In this document: positions 54,131 through 63,207 of the stretch, one piece after another
Position numbering within the stretch: the stretch's first letter is position 1
Layout of the letters: each line of letters starts with the position of its first letter
NCBI GenBank assembly: GCA_016699675.1
Contig: CP064985.1
Span: 2,294,001 to 2,358,000 of the forward strand
Length of the DNA: 64,000 nucleotides
Direction of reading: 5' to 3'
Source: Austwickia sp.
GTDB lineage: Bacteria; Actinomycetota; Actinomycetes; Actinomycetales; Dermatophilaceae
Translations under genes and position numbers: made by a program
The notes under the pieces: generated by a model
The model's input: the letters and a program-made list of their open reading frames with translations, nothing else
The model's database searches: none
Told to the model about the DNA's origin: nothing

Positions 54131-55564
54131 GTGGGCGTCGTACTCAACACCAACATGTCGGCGCTGGCGGCGTACAACAACCTGAAGAAGACCCAAAGTC
54201 GGGTGGATAGCACGCTGGAGAAGCTGTCCTCTGGCCTGCGCATCCATCGCGCGGCTGACGACGCCGCGGGGCTGGCGATCTCAGAGAAGCTCCGCACCCA
54301 GGTCAACGGCCTGAATCAGGCGCAGCGGAACATCCAGGACGGCGTATCCGTCATGCAGACCGGCGATGGCGGGCTCACCGAGACGCACGCGCTGCTCCAA
54401 CGCATGCGCACGCTGGCCGTGCAGGCCGCGAACGGCACCAATAGCGCGGAGAACCTCCGCCAGATTCAGGCCGAGATGAATCAGCTCACCGCCGAGATCG
54501 ATCACGTCGCCGACGGTGTTCAGTTCAACGGCATGACACTTCTGAACGGCAGCTTCCACGACAAGCAATTGCAGATCGGCGCCAACGCCGGCGACACCAT
54601 GCAGGTCGACATCTACAGCCAGCGGATTCCGGCGACTCCGCTGGTCCCAGCGGTTCCTGCGGTTCCGCCGTTGCCCGCCGCGACGGCTCTGTGGGACGTC
54701 GATAAGGGTCTCCCAGCCGCCGGCTCCACGGTTTCCATTCAGCAGACGGTGGCGGGCGTCAAGAAATCGGTCGCCGTCGTCATGCCGACTCCGGGGCCGA
54801 CGTCGGTCACGGAGCTCGTCGCCGTGCTTCAGCAGGATGCCGGATTCGCCGCCAATTTCACGGCCCGGACGTCGTCGTACAGCATCGAAGGCCCCCAGTA
54901 CTTCAACGACGTGAACCTCATCGTGGAGTCCCAAACGCCCGGCTACGGACAGGTCAGCCTCACTGGTGTGGGTTCGTCGTGGGAGCAAGTTGACCCCGGG
55001 TACGCCGGTCGCCCCGAGATCCCTGAGATCCCGGCGAAGCCCGAGCGGTTCCTCGGCTACCACGCGTCCGAGATCCTCGTCGGCATGGTGGACCTCACCA
55101 AGGAGGGGGGCAGCACCACCACGCCCGGATATTCCTACACGACGGGCGGCACGTCGTACGAGACGGGAGGGCAGAGTACGGGCTTCGGCACCGGTTCGTA
55201 CATCCCGAAGACGACGGTGACCATCCCGAAGCAGACGGTGACCGTTCCGCCCACGACGACGTCGTGGCCGTCGGGGGCCAGCGAGGCCCTCGGCATGATC
55301 GACCGGGCCATCGACATCGTCAGCCGGGGTCGCGCGGACATCGGGGCCTACCAGAACCGGCTGGAACACGCCGCCAGGTCGGCCAGCGTCGGTGAGGAGA
55401 ACATGGCCGCGTCTGAGAGCCGCATCCGCGACGCGGATATGGCGCTGGAGATGTCGAAGCTGACGAGGGATCAGATCCTCGCCCAGGCCGGCGTCTCCAT
55501 GCTGGCCCAGGCCAATCAGCTGCCGCAGCACGTCCTCAAGCTCCTGCCCAACGGCAACGCTTAG
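54131..55564 (+). CDS. fliC: Flagellin with expanded central domain
   Basis: 477 residues from GTG 54131 behind GGAGGAG. The N-terminal D0/D1 helices (VLNTNMSALAAYNNLKKTQSR, LSSGLRIHRAADDAAGLAISEKL) and C-terminal partner (MAASESRIRDADMALEMSKL, LAQANQLPQHVLKLL) are both present. The middle (about 165-390) is a species-specific surface domain with Pro/Val runs and a Tyr/Gly/Thr-rich stretch. The C-terminus has PNGNA beyond the usual end. Its TAG stop touches the left end of the IS1380-type element. It is probably transcribed by one of the FliA-type sigma factors; a weak TAAG/ACCGTTAG pair at 54012 and 54029 is not convincing. Confidence 0.95.
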   Translation: MGVVLNTNMSALAAYNNLKKTQSRVDSTLEKLSSGLRIHRAADDAAGLAISEKLRTQVNGLNQAQRNIQDGVSVMQTGDGGLTETHALLQRMRTLAVQAANGTNSAENLRQIQAEMNQLTAEIDHVADGVQFNGMTLLNGSFHDKQLQIGANAGDTMQVDIYSQRIPATPLVPAVPAVPPLPAATALWDVDKGLPAAGSTVSIQQTVAGVKKSVAVVMPTPGPTSVTELVAVLQQDAGFAANFTARTSSYSIEGPQYFNDVNLIVESQTPGYGQVSLTGVGSSWEQVDPGYAGRPEIPEIPAKPERFLGYHASEILVGMVDLTKEGGSTTTPGYSYTTGGTSYETGGQSTGFGTGSYIPKTTVTIPKQTVTVPPTTTSWPSGASEALGMIDRAIDIVSRGRADIGAYQNRLEHAARSASVGEENMAASESRIRDADMALEMSKLTRDQILAQAGVSMLAQANQLPQHVLKLLPNGNA

Positions 55565-57251
55565 CCCGGATGTTGCATGGGGGCTTGCTGGTGGGGGCCG
55601 GGCCGTCGTTGACGCCTCGGTGGGGCTGATTCTGGCCGGTGGGTATGACAATGTCCCGGGGCGGCGCTTCCGGTGGGCGTCGTCTTCCACGGACGAGGGC
55701 TGTGTTGCGGGTTGTCGGGGCGGGGTGGTGGCGTTGCTCAGGGCGGGGCCAGGATCGCGAGGCGGTCCCATCCGGTGGTGAAGAGTCCCGCCCAGGGCGC
55801 CGTGACCTTGAGGTGGAGCAGGCGTTGCCTACCGGTGTGGGCCAGGGTGGCTGCGATGGTGAAGAGCCGCAGCCGTAGCGTCTTGGGTTCCCAGCGGCGG
55901 GCATCGGTGCTCGGGGTAGGCCAGCATGCCCATCCACGCGATCAGGTCGTTCGCGAGTTGCACGATCAGGAGCCAGATTCGGTTCTGGGCGAAGCCCTGC
56001 AGGGGCAGGTTGGTCAGGCCGGTGTCTTTGGCGATGCGGATCCGGTCTTCGCAGCGGGCCCGGCGCCGGTGGCGTAGTTCCAGGTCGGCCAGTTGCCCAC
56101 GGGTCGTGTTGGTGACGAAAGCGGTCAGCCGGTACCCCTCGACGTCGGTGAAGCGGAGTTGGGCGCCGGGGTGGGGTCGTTCGCGTCGGACGATGACCCG
56201 CATCCCGGCCGGGTACCCCGTGAGGAGACCCTTAGCCGCGAGGAGGTCGGTGAGCTCGACGACGGCCGCGCCGTCCCGGACGTCGCCGTCGGCGTCGAGG
56301 GCGACCTGCCAGGCGGTCTCGGGGATCAGCGCGTACAGCTGGGGCGTGCTGGTGGGCAGGGTGTACCCGATGGAGTACGACAGGCCGCGCCGGTCCAGGA
56401 AGGTCAGGAACTCCCGGGTGCCACCGGCGCCGTCGGTGCGGATCAAGACTTTCTTGCCGGGCCGGGAGGGGTTGATCCCGGGCACCGCCGCCAGCGCCGT
56501 CTTGGTCACGGCGATGTGGTCAGCGGCCGTGTTCGACCCAGCGTTCCCCGCTCGCAGCAGCATGCCGAGCGGTTCGCCGGTGCCCGTCTTGCCGTGGTCG
56601 AGGAAGGCGCACAGCGGGTGGAAGCCGTAGCCATGTTTGAACGTGGCGGCGGCGTTCTCCTTCTCGGAGTGGGCCGTGATCAGCGTCGCGTCAAGGTCGA
56701 TGACCAGCGGATCGGTTGCTGAGGCTGCGTGGTTCGGGGCATGGGTTCCGGCCCGATGCCACACGTGGGCGCGGGCCGCGGTTCGGGCCGCGTCCACGGC
56801 CTTCTCCACGGCGGCCACGTCGCCGGCCAGGGCCGCGATCGTGCGCGAGATCGTGGCATCAGAGGCCACCAGGCCATACAGGCCCGGCTCGGAGCGGATG
56901 AGCGCCACATCACGGCAGGCGTCCCCACCCAGGACCAGCGAGATCGCCAGATCGAGCAGCACCTGGCCGGGTCATGCCGGGCCAGCGACTTACGCCACGG
57001 CGTCAGCGCCGCACTCAACGCCCCGACCAGCCCGGAGGTGGTCGCGGTCCGGGTCAGCAGCACACCCCCCGCGTGCGCGACCGCGGGCACTGCCGCGGTG
57101 TCGACTCGGACAAGGGGATAGGGACCGCTACGCTTACTCACCTGGGAAGTGCCCTTCGAACCACGCGGATATCGGCCTAGACAATCGACATCCTCGCAGC
57201 TCAAGGGCACTTTTCACGTCACGGCACGCTCACCGCCGTGAAATCTCCGGG
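55565..57251 (-). mobile_element. IS1380-family element between flagellin and motB
   Basis: The ends read CCCGGATGTTGCATG (left) and, on the complement of the right, CCCGGAGATTTCACG, an imperfect inverted repeat. The length is 1687 bp, usual for IS1380. The flanks are TTAG (55561-55564) and CTAG (57252-57255), a near-match 4-bp target duplication. By chance of the target, the element abuts the TAG stop of flagellin and the TAG stop of motB. Its transposase has two frameshifts. Confidence 0.82.
55738..57141 (-). pseudogene. IS1380-family transposase, two frameshifts
   Basis: GTG 57141 gives VSKRSGPYPLVRVDTAAVPA and then WRKSLARHDPA. A missing A near 56965 shifts the frame to VLLDLAISLVLGGDACRD, which runs through the catalytic core (LVIDLDATLITAHSEKENAA, VLIRTDGAGGTREFL) to WMGMLAYPEH. 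An extra base near 55906 shifts it again. The normal end DARRWEPKTLRLRLFTIAATLAHTGR ... LAILAPP then reads to 55738. The acidic residues of the DDE-like core are kept, but no intact transposase is encoded. Confidence 0.88.
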
Positions 57252-58118
57252 CTAGTGGGAGGGCGCTTCGGCCGGCGCGGGCGAAGCGATCGGGGTCGGG
57301 GCAGCCAAGGGCTGCGCGATGTTGGCCAGGATGACGATCGCGACGCGGCGATTGCGGGACCGGCCGAACTCAGTCGCATTGCTGTCGATCGGCTTCTGTT
57401 CGCCGTAGGCCGCCAGCGACAGTCGGCCCTGATCGAGGCCGTCGGCGATCAACCGCTGCAGAACGCTCGCGGCGCGCGCCTGGGACAGCTCCCAGTTGGA
57501 AGGGAACTGCGCGGTCTTGATGGGCACGTTGTCGGTGTGCCCCTCGACGGCGATCTTGTTGGGCAGGGCCTTGACGGTAGGCGCGATGAGGTCCAACACC
57601 TGTACGCCGTCGCTGCGCAGGGTCGCTTGTCCGGTGTCGAACAGCACCTTGTCCGTGATGATGTTGACGACGAGGCCACGCTCGTCGATGGACATCTGCA
57701 CGGCCTCCTTGAGGCCCTTGCGGGCGAGCTCCTTGTCGAGCTGCTGCTTGAGGCCCTCCAGCCGCTGCTTCTCCGCGGCCTGCGCCTGCTGGCGGGCCTG
57801 CTCCGCGGCGATCATCTGGGAGGCCTTGCCGGGGTCCACGGCCATGCCGTCGGTGGCCGGCGGCTTGTTGTTCTGCATGATCCCGTCGGAGCCCATCTCG
57901 GAGCCGCCCTGCCCGTTGAGGACGACCTGCCCGTTGCCCCCGAACGCCTGGTTGGCACCCTGGGCGAACTCGATGAACTTCTGCTGGTCCACCTTGCTGA
58001 TCGCGAACATGACGATGAACAGCGCCAGGAGCAGCGTGAGCATGTCGGCGTAGCTGATCATCCACCGTTCGTGGTTGGCGTGCGCCTCCGCCTCGGGCGC
58101 CTTTTTCTTCTTCGCCAT
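57252..58118 (-). CDS. motB: Flagellar motor stator MotB
   Basis: 288 residues from ATG 58118. A basic start (MAKKKK) leads to the single membrane helix WMISYADMLTLLLALFIVMFAI, in which the Asp of SYAD is the proton-carrying residue. A charged linker with EKQRLEGLKQQLDKEL follows. The OmpA-like peptidoglycan-binding domain has VEGHTDNVPI and NWELSQARAASVLQRLI through FGRSRNRRVAIVI. It starts one base after the motA stop. The IS1380-type element lies directly at its 3' end without changing the protein's reading frame. Confidence 0.95.
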   Translation of the reverse strand: MAKKKKAPEAEAHANHERWMISYADMLTLLLALFIVMFAISKVDQQKFIEFAQGANQAFGGNGQVVLNGQGGSEMGSDGIMQNNKPPATDGMAVDPGKASQMIAAEQARQQAQAAEKQRLEGLKQQLDKELARKGLKEAVQMSIDERGLVVNIITDKVLFDTGQATLRSDGVQVLDLIAPTVKALPNKIAVEGHTDNVPIKTAQFPSNWELSQARAASVLQRLIADGLDQGRLSLAAYGEQKPIDSNATEFGRSRNRRVAIVILANIAQPLAAPTPIASPAPAEAPSH

Positions 58119-58119
58119 G

Positions 58120-58896
58120 TCAGGCCGCCTTCGCGTCCTTGCCCTTGCCGGAGCCGGCCGGCAGGGAGCTGCGCAGCTTCTGCTCGACGACCCGCGGCGA
58201 GGTGCCGGCGGCGACCGCGAGGACACCCTCGACGATCATCTCCATGTTCTTCACCTCGAGCTGGGACAGGCGCTTGAGCTTGGCGGACAGCGGCAGCCAC
58301 CAGCCGTTGGCCACGAACACACCCCACATGGTCGCCACGAACGCGGAGGCGATCATCTCGCCGAGCGCCGCGACGTCGTCGAGGTTGCCGAGGGCGTGAA
58401 TCAGGCCGAGGACGGCGCCGACGACGCCGATCGTGGGGGCGTAGCCACCCATGGACTCCCAGAACGCCACTGCGATCTTGTCCTGGTCCTTCTTGGAGTC
58501 GATGCGCATCTGCAGCAGCTCTTCGATCTCGGCCGCGTCCGTGCCGTCGACGGTCATCTGGATCCCCTCCTTGAGCAGGGGGTCCTCGATCTCCTTCGCC
58601 ATGTCTTCGAGCGCGAGCAGGCCCTCGCGACGGGCGCGGTCGGCCATCTTGACGATGACCTCGACCAGCTGGCTGCCGTCGGGCGCCTTCGCGGTGAACG
58701 CCCGCTGCAGACTCTTGAGCGCGGTGCCGTATTCGGACATCAGCAGGCCACCCGCGGAGGCGCCGAAGCCACCGACGAAGATCAGCACCAGCGGCGCCGG
58801 CAGGAGCAGGTGACTGATGGCGACACCGTCGAGGATGGCCGAGAGGAAGACGGCCACCGTCACCAGGCCGACACCGACAATCGTTCCGAGATCCAC
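58120..58896 (-). CDS. motA: Flagellar motor stator MotA
   Basis: 258 residues with four membrane helices. MDLGTIVGVGLVTVAVFLSAIL opens the protein, and the proton-channel helices GYAPTIGVVGAVLGLIHAL and ASAFVATMWGVFVANGWWLPL hold the conserved Pro and Thr. The cytoplasmic loop has RREGLLALEDMAKEIEDPLLKEGI for torque contact with FliG. The GTG 58896 start follows the flbD stop by one base, giving a flbD-motA-motB unit. Confidence 0.95.
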   Translation of the reverse strand: MDLGTIVGVGLVTVAVFLSAILDGVAISHLLLPAPLVLIFVGGFGASAGGLLMSEYGTALKSLQRAFTAKAPDGSQLVEVIVKMADRARREGLLALEDMAKEIEDPLLKEGIQMTVDGTDAAEIEELLQMRIDSKKDQDKIAVAFWESMGGYAPTIGVVGAVLGLIHALGNLDDVAALGEMIASAFVATMWGVFVANGWWLPLSAKLKRLSQLEVKNMEMIVEGVLAVAAGTSPRVVEQKLRSSLPAGSGKGKDAKAA

Positions 58897-58897
58897 G

Positions 58898-59149
58898 TCA
58901 GCGCTCCGTCGTCGAGACCGAGTGCAGCCGGACCGGGGGCACCGTGTCCACCTGCGGCGAGGCCGACGCCATCAGGACGGCGGCGCGGAAGTTGCAGACC
59001 TCGGCGACGATCTGGTCGACGCTCTCCGCCACGACGTATTTCGTCCCGCTGACCAGGGTCACGACGGTGTCCGGCGTCGCCTCAACCCGCTCGATGAGAT
59101 CGGGGTTGAGCGCGAACGTCGTACCGTTCCGCCGCGTCACAGTGATCAT
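58898..59149 (-). CDS. flbD: FlbD-family flagellar protein
   Basis: 83 residues from ATG 59149. MITVTRRNGTTFALNPDLIERVEATPDTVVTLVSGTKYVVAES is the FlbD family pattern, small proteins found between flgE and motA. The last ~25 residues are variable. The family function is unclear. The name is shared with, but unrelated to, the Caulobacter regulator. A longer open frame to 59257 is not family-like. Confidence 0.9.
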   Translation of the reverse strand: MITVTRRNGTTFALNPDLIERVEATPDTVVTLVSGTKYVVAESVDQIVAEVCNFRAAVLMASASPQVDTVPPVRLHSVSTTER

Positions 59150-59243
59150 GGGTATCCATCCGTGGAGTCGTGCTGAGGTCGGCCGCCTGGCGGCCTGCAC
59201 AGTCCTATCGACAGCCGACCTGGTGAACTGAGTTGCGACACAA

Positions 59244-59279
59244 GGCGACGCGCCCACCTTTACCGGTGGACGCGTCGCC
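59244..59279 (-). terminator. Hairpin between flgE and flbD
   Basis: 15-bp arms with one C-A mismatch (GGCGACGCG...CCACC and partner) enclose a TTTACC loop. The hairpin lies 33 bp after the flgE stop. It suggests that flgE ends one transcript and flbD-motA-motB starts another. Confidence 0.7.
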
Positions 59280-59311
59280 CTGAGCTGCGAAGATGTGGCG
59301 CGCTGGCGTTA

Positions 59312-60364
59312 TCAGCGCTTCATCTGGATGAGGTCGGAGAGCACCTCGTCGGAGGTGCTGACGACCTTGGAGTTCGCCTGGAAACCGCGCTGGGCGACGA
59401 TCAGGTTGGTGAACTCCTGGGCCAGGTCGACGTTGCTCATCTCGAGCGTTCCGGACTCGATCGTGCCGCGACCACTGTTCGCCGCGCGGCCGGTCTCCGG
59501 TACGCCCGAGTTCGTCGTCTGCCGGTACATCGAGCCACCGACCTTCTCCAGGCCGGGCGGGTTATTGAACGTGGTCAGCGCCACCTGGCCGAAGATGCGC
59601 TTCGTGCCGTCAGAGAACGACCCGACGAGCTTGCCATCAGGATTGATCTGGAAGGACTCCATCGAGATTGGCTTACCGCCGTTCTCCATATACGTCTTCC
59701 ACGCCGCCGCCGCATCCTGCAACTCCTGCGGCATCGTCCCGATGTTGGGGTCGTCCGCGAGCGCCGCGAGGGCGCTGGGGAGCATGATTCGCTGCGCCAC
59801 GGGCAGGTCCTTGTCCGAGGTGCTGGCGGGATCCAGGGGCGCGCCCTCCTTGAGTGCGGACGCGTTGTCTTTGAGCGCGGTCGAGATCTCGTCCTTCGTC
59901 ATACCGGATGTCACTGCGTTACCTGCCAAGAACTCGTAACCGAGGACATACGAGCCATTGCTGGTCACGAGGTTGCCGTCGGTGTCGAAGTTGAACGCGC
60001 CGTTACGCGTCCAAAAGTTCGCCCCTGCCTTCTCGACAATGAAGAAGCCATCACCTTGGATGGCTAGGTCCGTGGTCTGGTTCGTGACCTGCAGACCACC
60101 CTGGCTGAAGATGTTGGTGATCGCACCGAGGCGGGCGCCGAGGCCGACCTGGGCGGGGTTGATGCCGCCGACGCCGGGACCCCCGCCCGCTGCGGGTACG
60201 GGCGCGGACGCGCCGCGGATGATCTGGGACAGGTTGTCCTCGAACACGGCGCGGCCGGTCTTGAACCCGAACGTGTTGACGTTGGCGATGTTGTTACCCG
60301 TCACGTCCAGCATGGTCTGGTGGACGCGGAGACCGGAGACGGCCGAGTACATCGAACGAAGCAT
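59312..60364 (-). CDS. flgE: Flagellar hook protein FlgE
   Basis: 350 residues. The rod/hook N-terminal motif MLRSMYSAVSGLRVHQTMLDVTGNNIANVNTFGFK and the C-terminal ESGTLEMSNVDLAQEFTNLIVAQRGFQANSKVVSTSDEVL are both typical. In between are GDGFFIVE and WTRNGAFNFDTDG. The size fits a short hook protein. It polymerises beyond the rod to form the universal joint. It follows flgD and fliK on the same strand, the usual hook-assembly order. Confidence 0.95.
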   Translation of the reverse strand: MLRSMYSAVSGLRVHQTMLDVTGNNIANVNTFGFKTGRAVFEDNLSQIIRGASAPVPAAGGGPGVGGINPAQVGLGARLGAITNIFSQGGLQVTNQTTDLAIQGDGFFIVEKAGANFWTRNGAFNFDTDGNLVTSNGSYVLGYEFLAGNAVTSGMTKDEISTALKDNASALKEGAPLDPASTSDKDLPVAQRIMLPSALAALADDPNIGTMPQELQDAAAAWKTYMENGGKPISMESFQINPDGKLVGSFSDGTKRIFGQVALTTFNNPPGLEKVGGSMYRQTTNSGVPETGRAANSGRGTIESGTLEMSNVDLAQEFTNLIVAQRGFQANSKVVSTSDEVLSDLIQMKR

Positions 60365-60459
60365 GGGGTGTGGTGTCCTTCGTCTGAGGCGAGCCCTCTT
60401 CAGGCCCTGCTGCCAGCGGGTGATGCGGTGAAACGTGCTGCCGAGGCGTGGGGGGCCGC

Positions 60460-61107
60460 TCAGGCGGTGGGCGAGCCCGTGGTCGGACTCGTGGTCGACG
60501 GCGTGCCGCTGGGCGCGGTGGCCGCCTTGACCTGGGTGACGTCCTGGTAGGGGACGCTCTTGCCACCTACGGACAGAATCGGCCCGGTCCCGTCGAACTT
60601 GACGGAATCGACGATCCCGGTGGCCTTGTCGTCGGGCTTGGCGGCATCGGGAACGTACTCCACGGTGCGGCCCACGAGCCCGACCGCAGACGAGATCCGT
60701 TGCTCGGCAAGCATGGACGTGTACGTCTTCTGGATGTTCTCGTTCGACGTCACCATCTGGTTGATCCGCTCGACCATCGACAGGGTCGCGGTCTGCTGCA
60801 TGATCTGGCTGGAGTCGGCCGGCTTGCTGGGGTCCTGGAACTTCAGCTGGGTGACGAGCAGCTTGAGGAAGGTCTCGCCGTCGAACTCGGTCTGCGACTT
60901 GCCCTTCGTGTTGCGGCCGGTCAAGCTCTCCATGCCCTCGGCGGGCTTGGTGACCACGACCGGTCGGCCGAACTTGTCCAGGACGGGGTTTCCGTCCTTG
61001 TCCTTGAGGTACTCGGTCGTCGGCGGCTTGTACGTCTTGCCGTCGATCGTCACGCCCTTGTACGTCGGGTCCCAGGTCGACCCCGAGACGTCGCCGCTGA
61101 TGGTCAT
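60460..61107 (-). CDS. flgD: Flagellar hook capping protein FlgD
   Basis: 215 residues. The family core is FLKLLVTQLKFQDPSKPADSSQIMQQTATLSMVERINQM. A charged N-terminal stretch (~70 residues) precedes it, and a beta domain (GLVGRTVEYVP, GTGPILSVGGKSVPYQDVTQVK) and a Thr/Ser/Pro tail follow it. It caps the growing hook and is lost when the hook is complete. It lies between fliK and flgE with short gaps. Confidence 0.93.
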   Translation of the reverse strand: MTISGDVSGSTWDPTYKGVTIDGKTYKPPTTEYLKDKDGNPVLDKFGRPVVVTKPAEGMESLTGRNTKGKSQTEFDGETFLKLLVTQLKFQDPSKPADSSQIMQQTATLSMVERINQMVTSNENIQKTYTSMLAEQRISSAVGLVGRTVEYVPDAAKPDDKATGIVDSVKFDGTGPILSVGGKSVPYQDVTQVKAATAPSGTPSTTSPTTGSPTA

Positions 61108-61164
61108 GAAGTTCCCTTCGGTTGAACGCCGTGCCGCAGACGGAAACCGCGTGCGGCTACAAGC

Positions 61165-63207
61165 TCAGACATGTACGTCGAGTGGGCCGTCGCCACGGTT
61201 CTCCCGGGTCGCGCGGCGCACCTGCTCGTGGTGATCGTGCTCGTCGGCGGGCCCTTGATCGGCAAGGGTGCGCGCACCCGGGCCGCCCCGGCCCGCCTGT
61301 TGTCCCTGGGCTTGGCCCTGACCTTGCCCCTGGCCGGCCTGAGCTGCGGCTTGGCGGCCCTGCGCGTCCTGCCAAGGGTTGCCGCGCGACCCGTCGCCGA
61401 CATCGACGGACGAGCGGCCGAAGCCCGAGTCCGCGAGCTGCTGACGGAGCTGGTCCATGTGCTGGCGCAGCAGGTCGCGCGTCGCTGCGTCACCGGAGGC
61501 CAGCTGCAGCGAGACCTCCCCGCCGGAGATGGCGAGTTGGACGCGCACCCGACCCAGGCTCGCCGGGTCGAGTTGCAATTCCACGCTGTACGAGCCGTCG
61601 CGGCGGTGCAGAGCCGGGGTGACCGCCGACAGGATCTGGCTGTGGACCGCCGGCGGCGGGGCCGCCGCCGGCGTGCTGGGAGCCGCGGGCGTGACCGCGG
61701 GGGCATGTGCGGGCGGGGCGGGCACCGGCGCGGGCGGTGGCGCCGCCGGCTCGGCGGGACGCGCTGCCGAGGCCGGTGGGGCCGACGGTGCAGCCGCCTT
61801 GTCCGGCGCGGCGCTGACCGGCTCCGGTGCAGTCGCCGCGGGAGCCGCGGCCGAGGGGGTCTCCGTCAGGCGGGTTTCGGTCAGGGGCTTCTCCGCGAGG
61901 GCGGAGTCCACGACCGCGCGAGCCACGGCGTGCTGCGCCGCTGCGGCTTCCGGCGGCGCGAACGGCGCCGCGGGGTCGCTGAGCGCGAGGCTCGGCGCTC
62001 CTGAGTCCGTGCCGGTCCCGGCCGTCGGACCGCCCGCCAGGCCCGTCGCCAACGCGCCGTCGATCGACGAACCACCCGCCGCGCCCACCGCCGAGGACGA
62101 CCCTACGTCCGGCGTGCCCGCTCCGGCAGGAGCTGTCGCCACGGGCGCCGGGAACGCGGCGCCGCTAGCGGCGCCGATCGAGTCGGGCGCGACCAGGGGC
62201 GCGGGCGCCGATAACGGCGACGCGACAGTCTGGGCCGCGGCGCCATCGGCCGCGGTGGCGGTGCCGGTGCTGCCGCCGGAGGGCTCGGCGTACGGCCGAC
62301 CCCCCAGCATCGCCGCACCGCCGAAGGCCGAGGACCGCATCTCCTGCGCCACCGGACCGGCGTCCGGGGCCGCCGGGTCGACCGGGGCCGTCTTGGCGGC
62401 GAGCTCCGCGGCGGCCCGGAACAACGGGTCCGCAAGCGGGCCGACCTCGCCGGCCGAGCCGACGATGGCCGCCTCGGTCACAGCCGTCACCAGGTCGGTG
62501 GGCCGCGGGACCGGCGGGGCGACGGCGGGAACGACGGTTGGCGTGACGGCCGCAGTGGGGATCGGACCGCGCGCTGCGGCTGTCTCGGCGTCGATGATCG
62601 CCTGGCCGACCGCCGACTGCTGGAGTTGCGTCGTGACGGCCATCTCGGCGGATGCGACGGCGGCGGCCTCGGCCTGGGCCGCGTTGGCCGCGGCCACGAG
62701 GGAGGAGGCGGACGGGGCCGGCAGCACCGCGGACGACGGAGCCGACGCCGCCACCCCTGTCACCCCGTCGAGCGCCGGATCGGCTGGCGCCGTCGAGGAA
62801 TCGGGTGCCGTGGTCGCAGAAACCATCGCGGCCTGAGCCGCGACGGCCGCTTGCGCGGAAGCGGTCGCGGGCTGCTCGTCGGCCGATGCACCGCCGACGC
62901 GCGCTTCCTGCTCCTGCTCGATCGACGAGTTCGCGGACGACACCCGGTGGTCGCGTGCCGCAGCCTGATCCTCCGCCGCGCGTGCTCGCGGCGCGTCCGG
63001 ACGGTGGGTCGACCGCTGCTCGGCGTGCCGGGCGCGGGCTGCCGTCTGTCGGGCCGACGGGTCCGGCTCGGGGCGCTCGTCGGAGCGCAGCTTGGTCCGC
63101 AGCGCCGCCGCGAAGCCGTCGTCGGTGGGCTGGTTGGCGCCCCCCGCAGAGCCTGAGGCGCCTGCCGCCACGGGAGTCGTCGGGTCCTGCACGATGCGGA
63201 TCGTCAT
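61165..63207 (-). CDS. fliK: Flagellar hook-length control protein FliK
   Basis: 680 residues, long for the family. The first ~530 residues are low-complexity Ala/Pro/Ser-rich, the ruler part. The C-terminal Flg_hook domain is clear: YSVELQLDPASLGRVRVQLAISGGEVSLQL and LLRQHMDQLRQQLADSGF. A Gln/Gly-rich tail follows (AGQGQGQGQAQGQQAGRGG). FliK measures the hook and switches export specificity. ATG 63207 overlaps the hydrolase stop by 4 nt. Confidence 0.92.
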   Translation of the reverse strand: MTIRIVQDPTTPVAAGASGSAGGANQPTDDGFAAALRTKLRSDERPEPDPSARQTAARARHAEQRSTHRPDAPRARAAEDQAAARDHRVSSANSSIEQEQEARVGGASADEQPATASAQAAVAAQAAMVSATTAPDSSTAPADPALDGVTGVAASAPSSAVLPAPSASSLVAAANAAQAEAAAVASAEMAVTTQLQQSAVGQAIIDAETAAARGPIPTAAVTPTVVPAVAPPVPRPTDLVTAVTEAAIVGSAGEVGPLADPLFRAAAELAAKTAPVDPAAPDAGPVAQEMRSSAFGGAAMLGGRPYAEPSGGSTGTATAADGAAAQTVASPLSAPAPLVAPDSIGAASGAAFPAPVATAPAGAGTPDVGSSSAVGAAGGSSIDGALATGLAGGPTAGTGTDSGAPSLALSDPAAPFAPPEAAAAQHAVARAVVDSALAEKPLTETRLTETPSAAAPAATAPEPVSAAPDKAAAPSAPPASAARPAEPAAPPPAPVPAPPAHAPAVTPAAPSTPAAAPPPAVHSQILSAVTPALHRRDGSYSVELQLDPASLGRVRVQLAISGGEVSLQLASGDAATRDLLRQHMDQLRQQLADSGFGRSSVDVGDGSRGNPWQDAQGRQAAAQAGQGQGQGQAQGQQAGRGGPGARTLADQGPADEHDHHEQVRRATRENRGDGPLDVHV

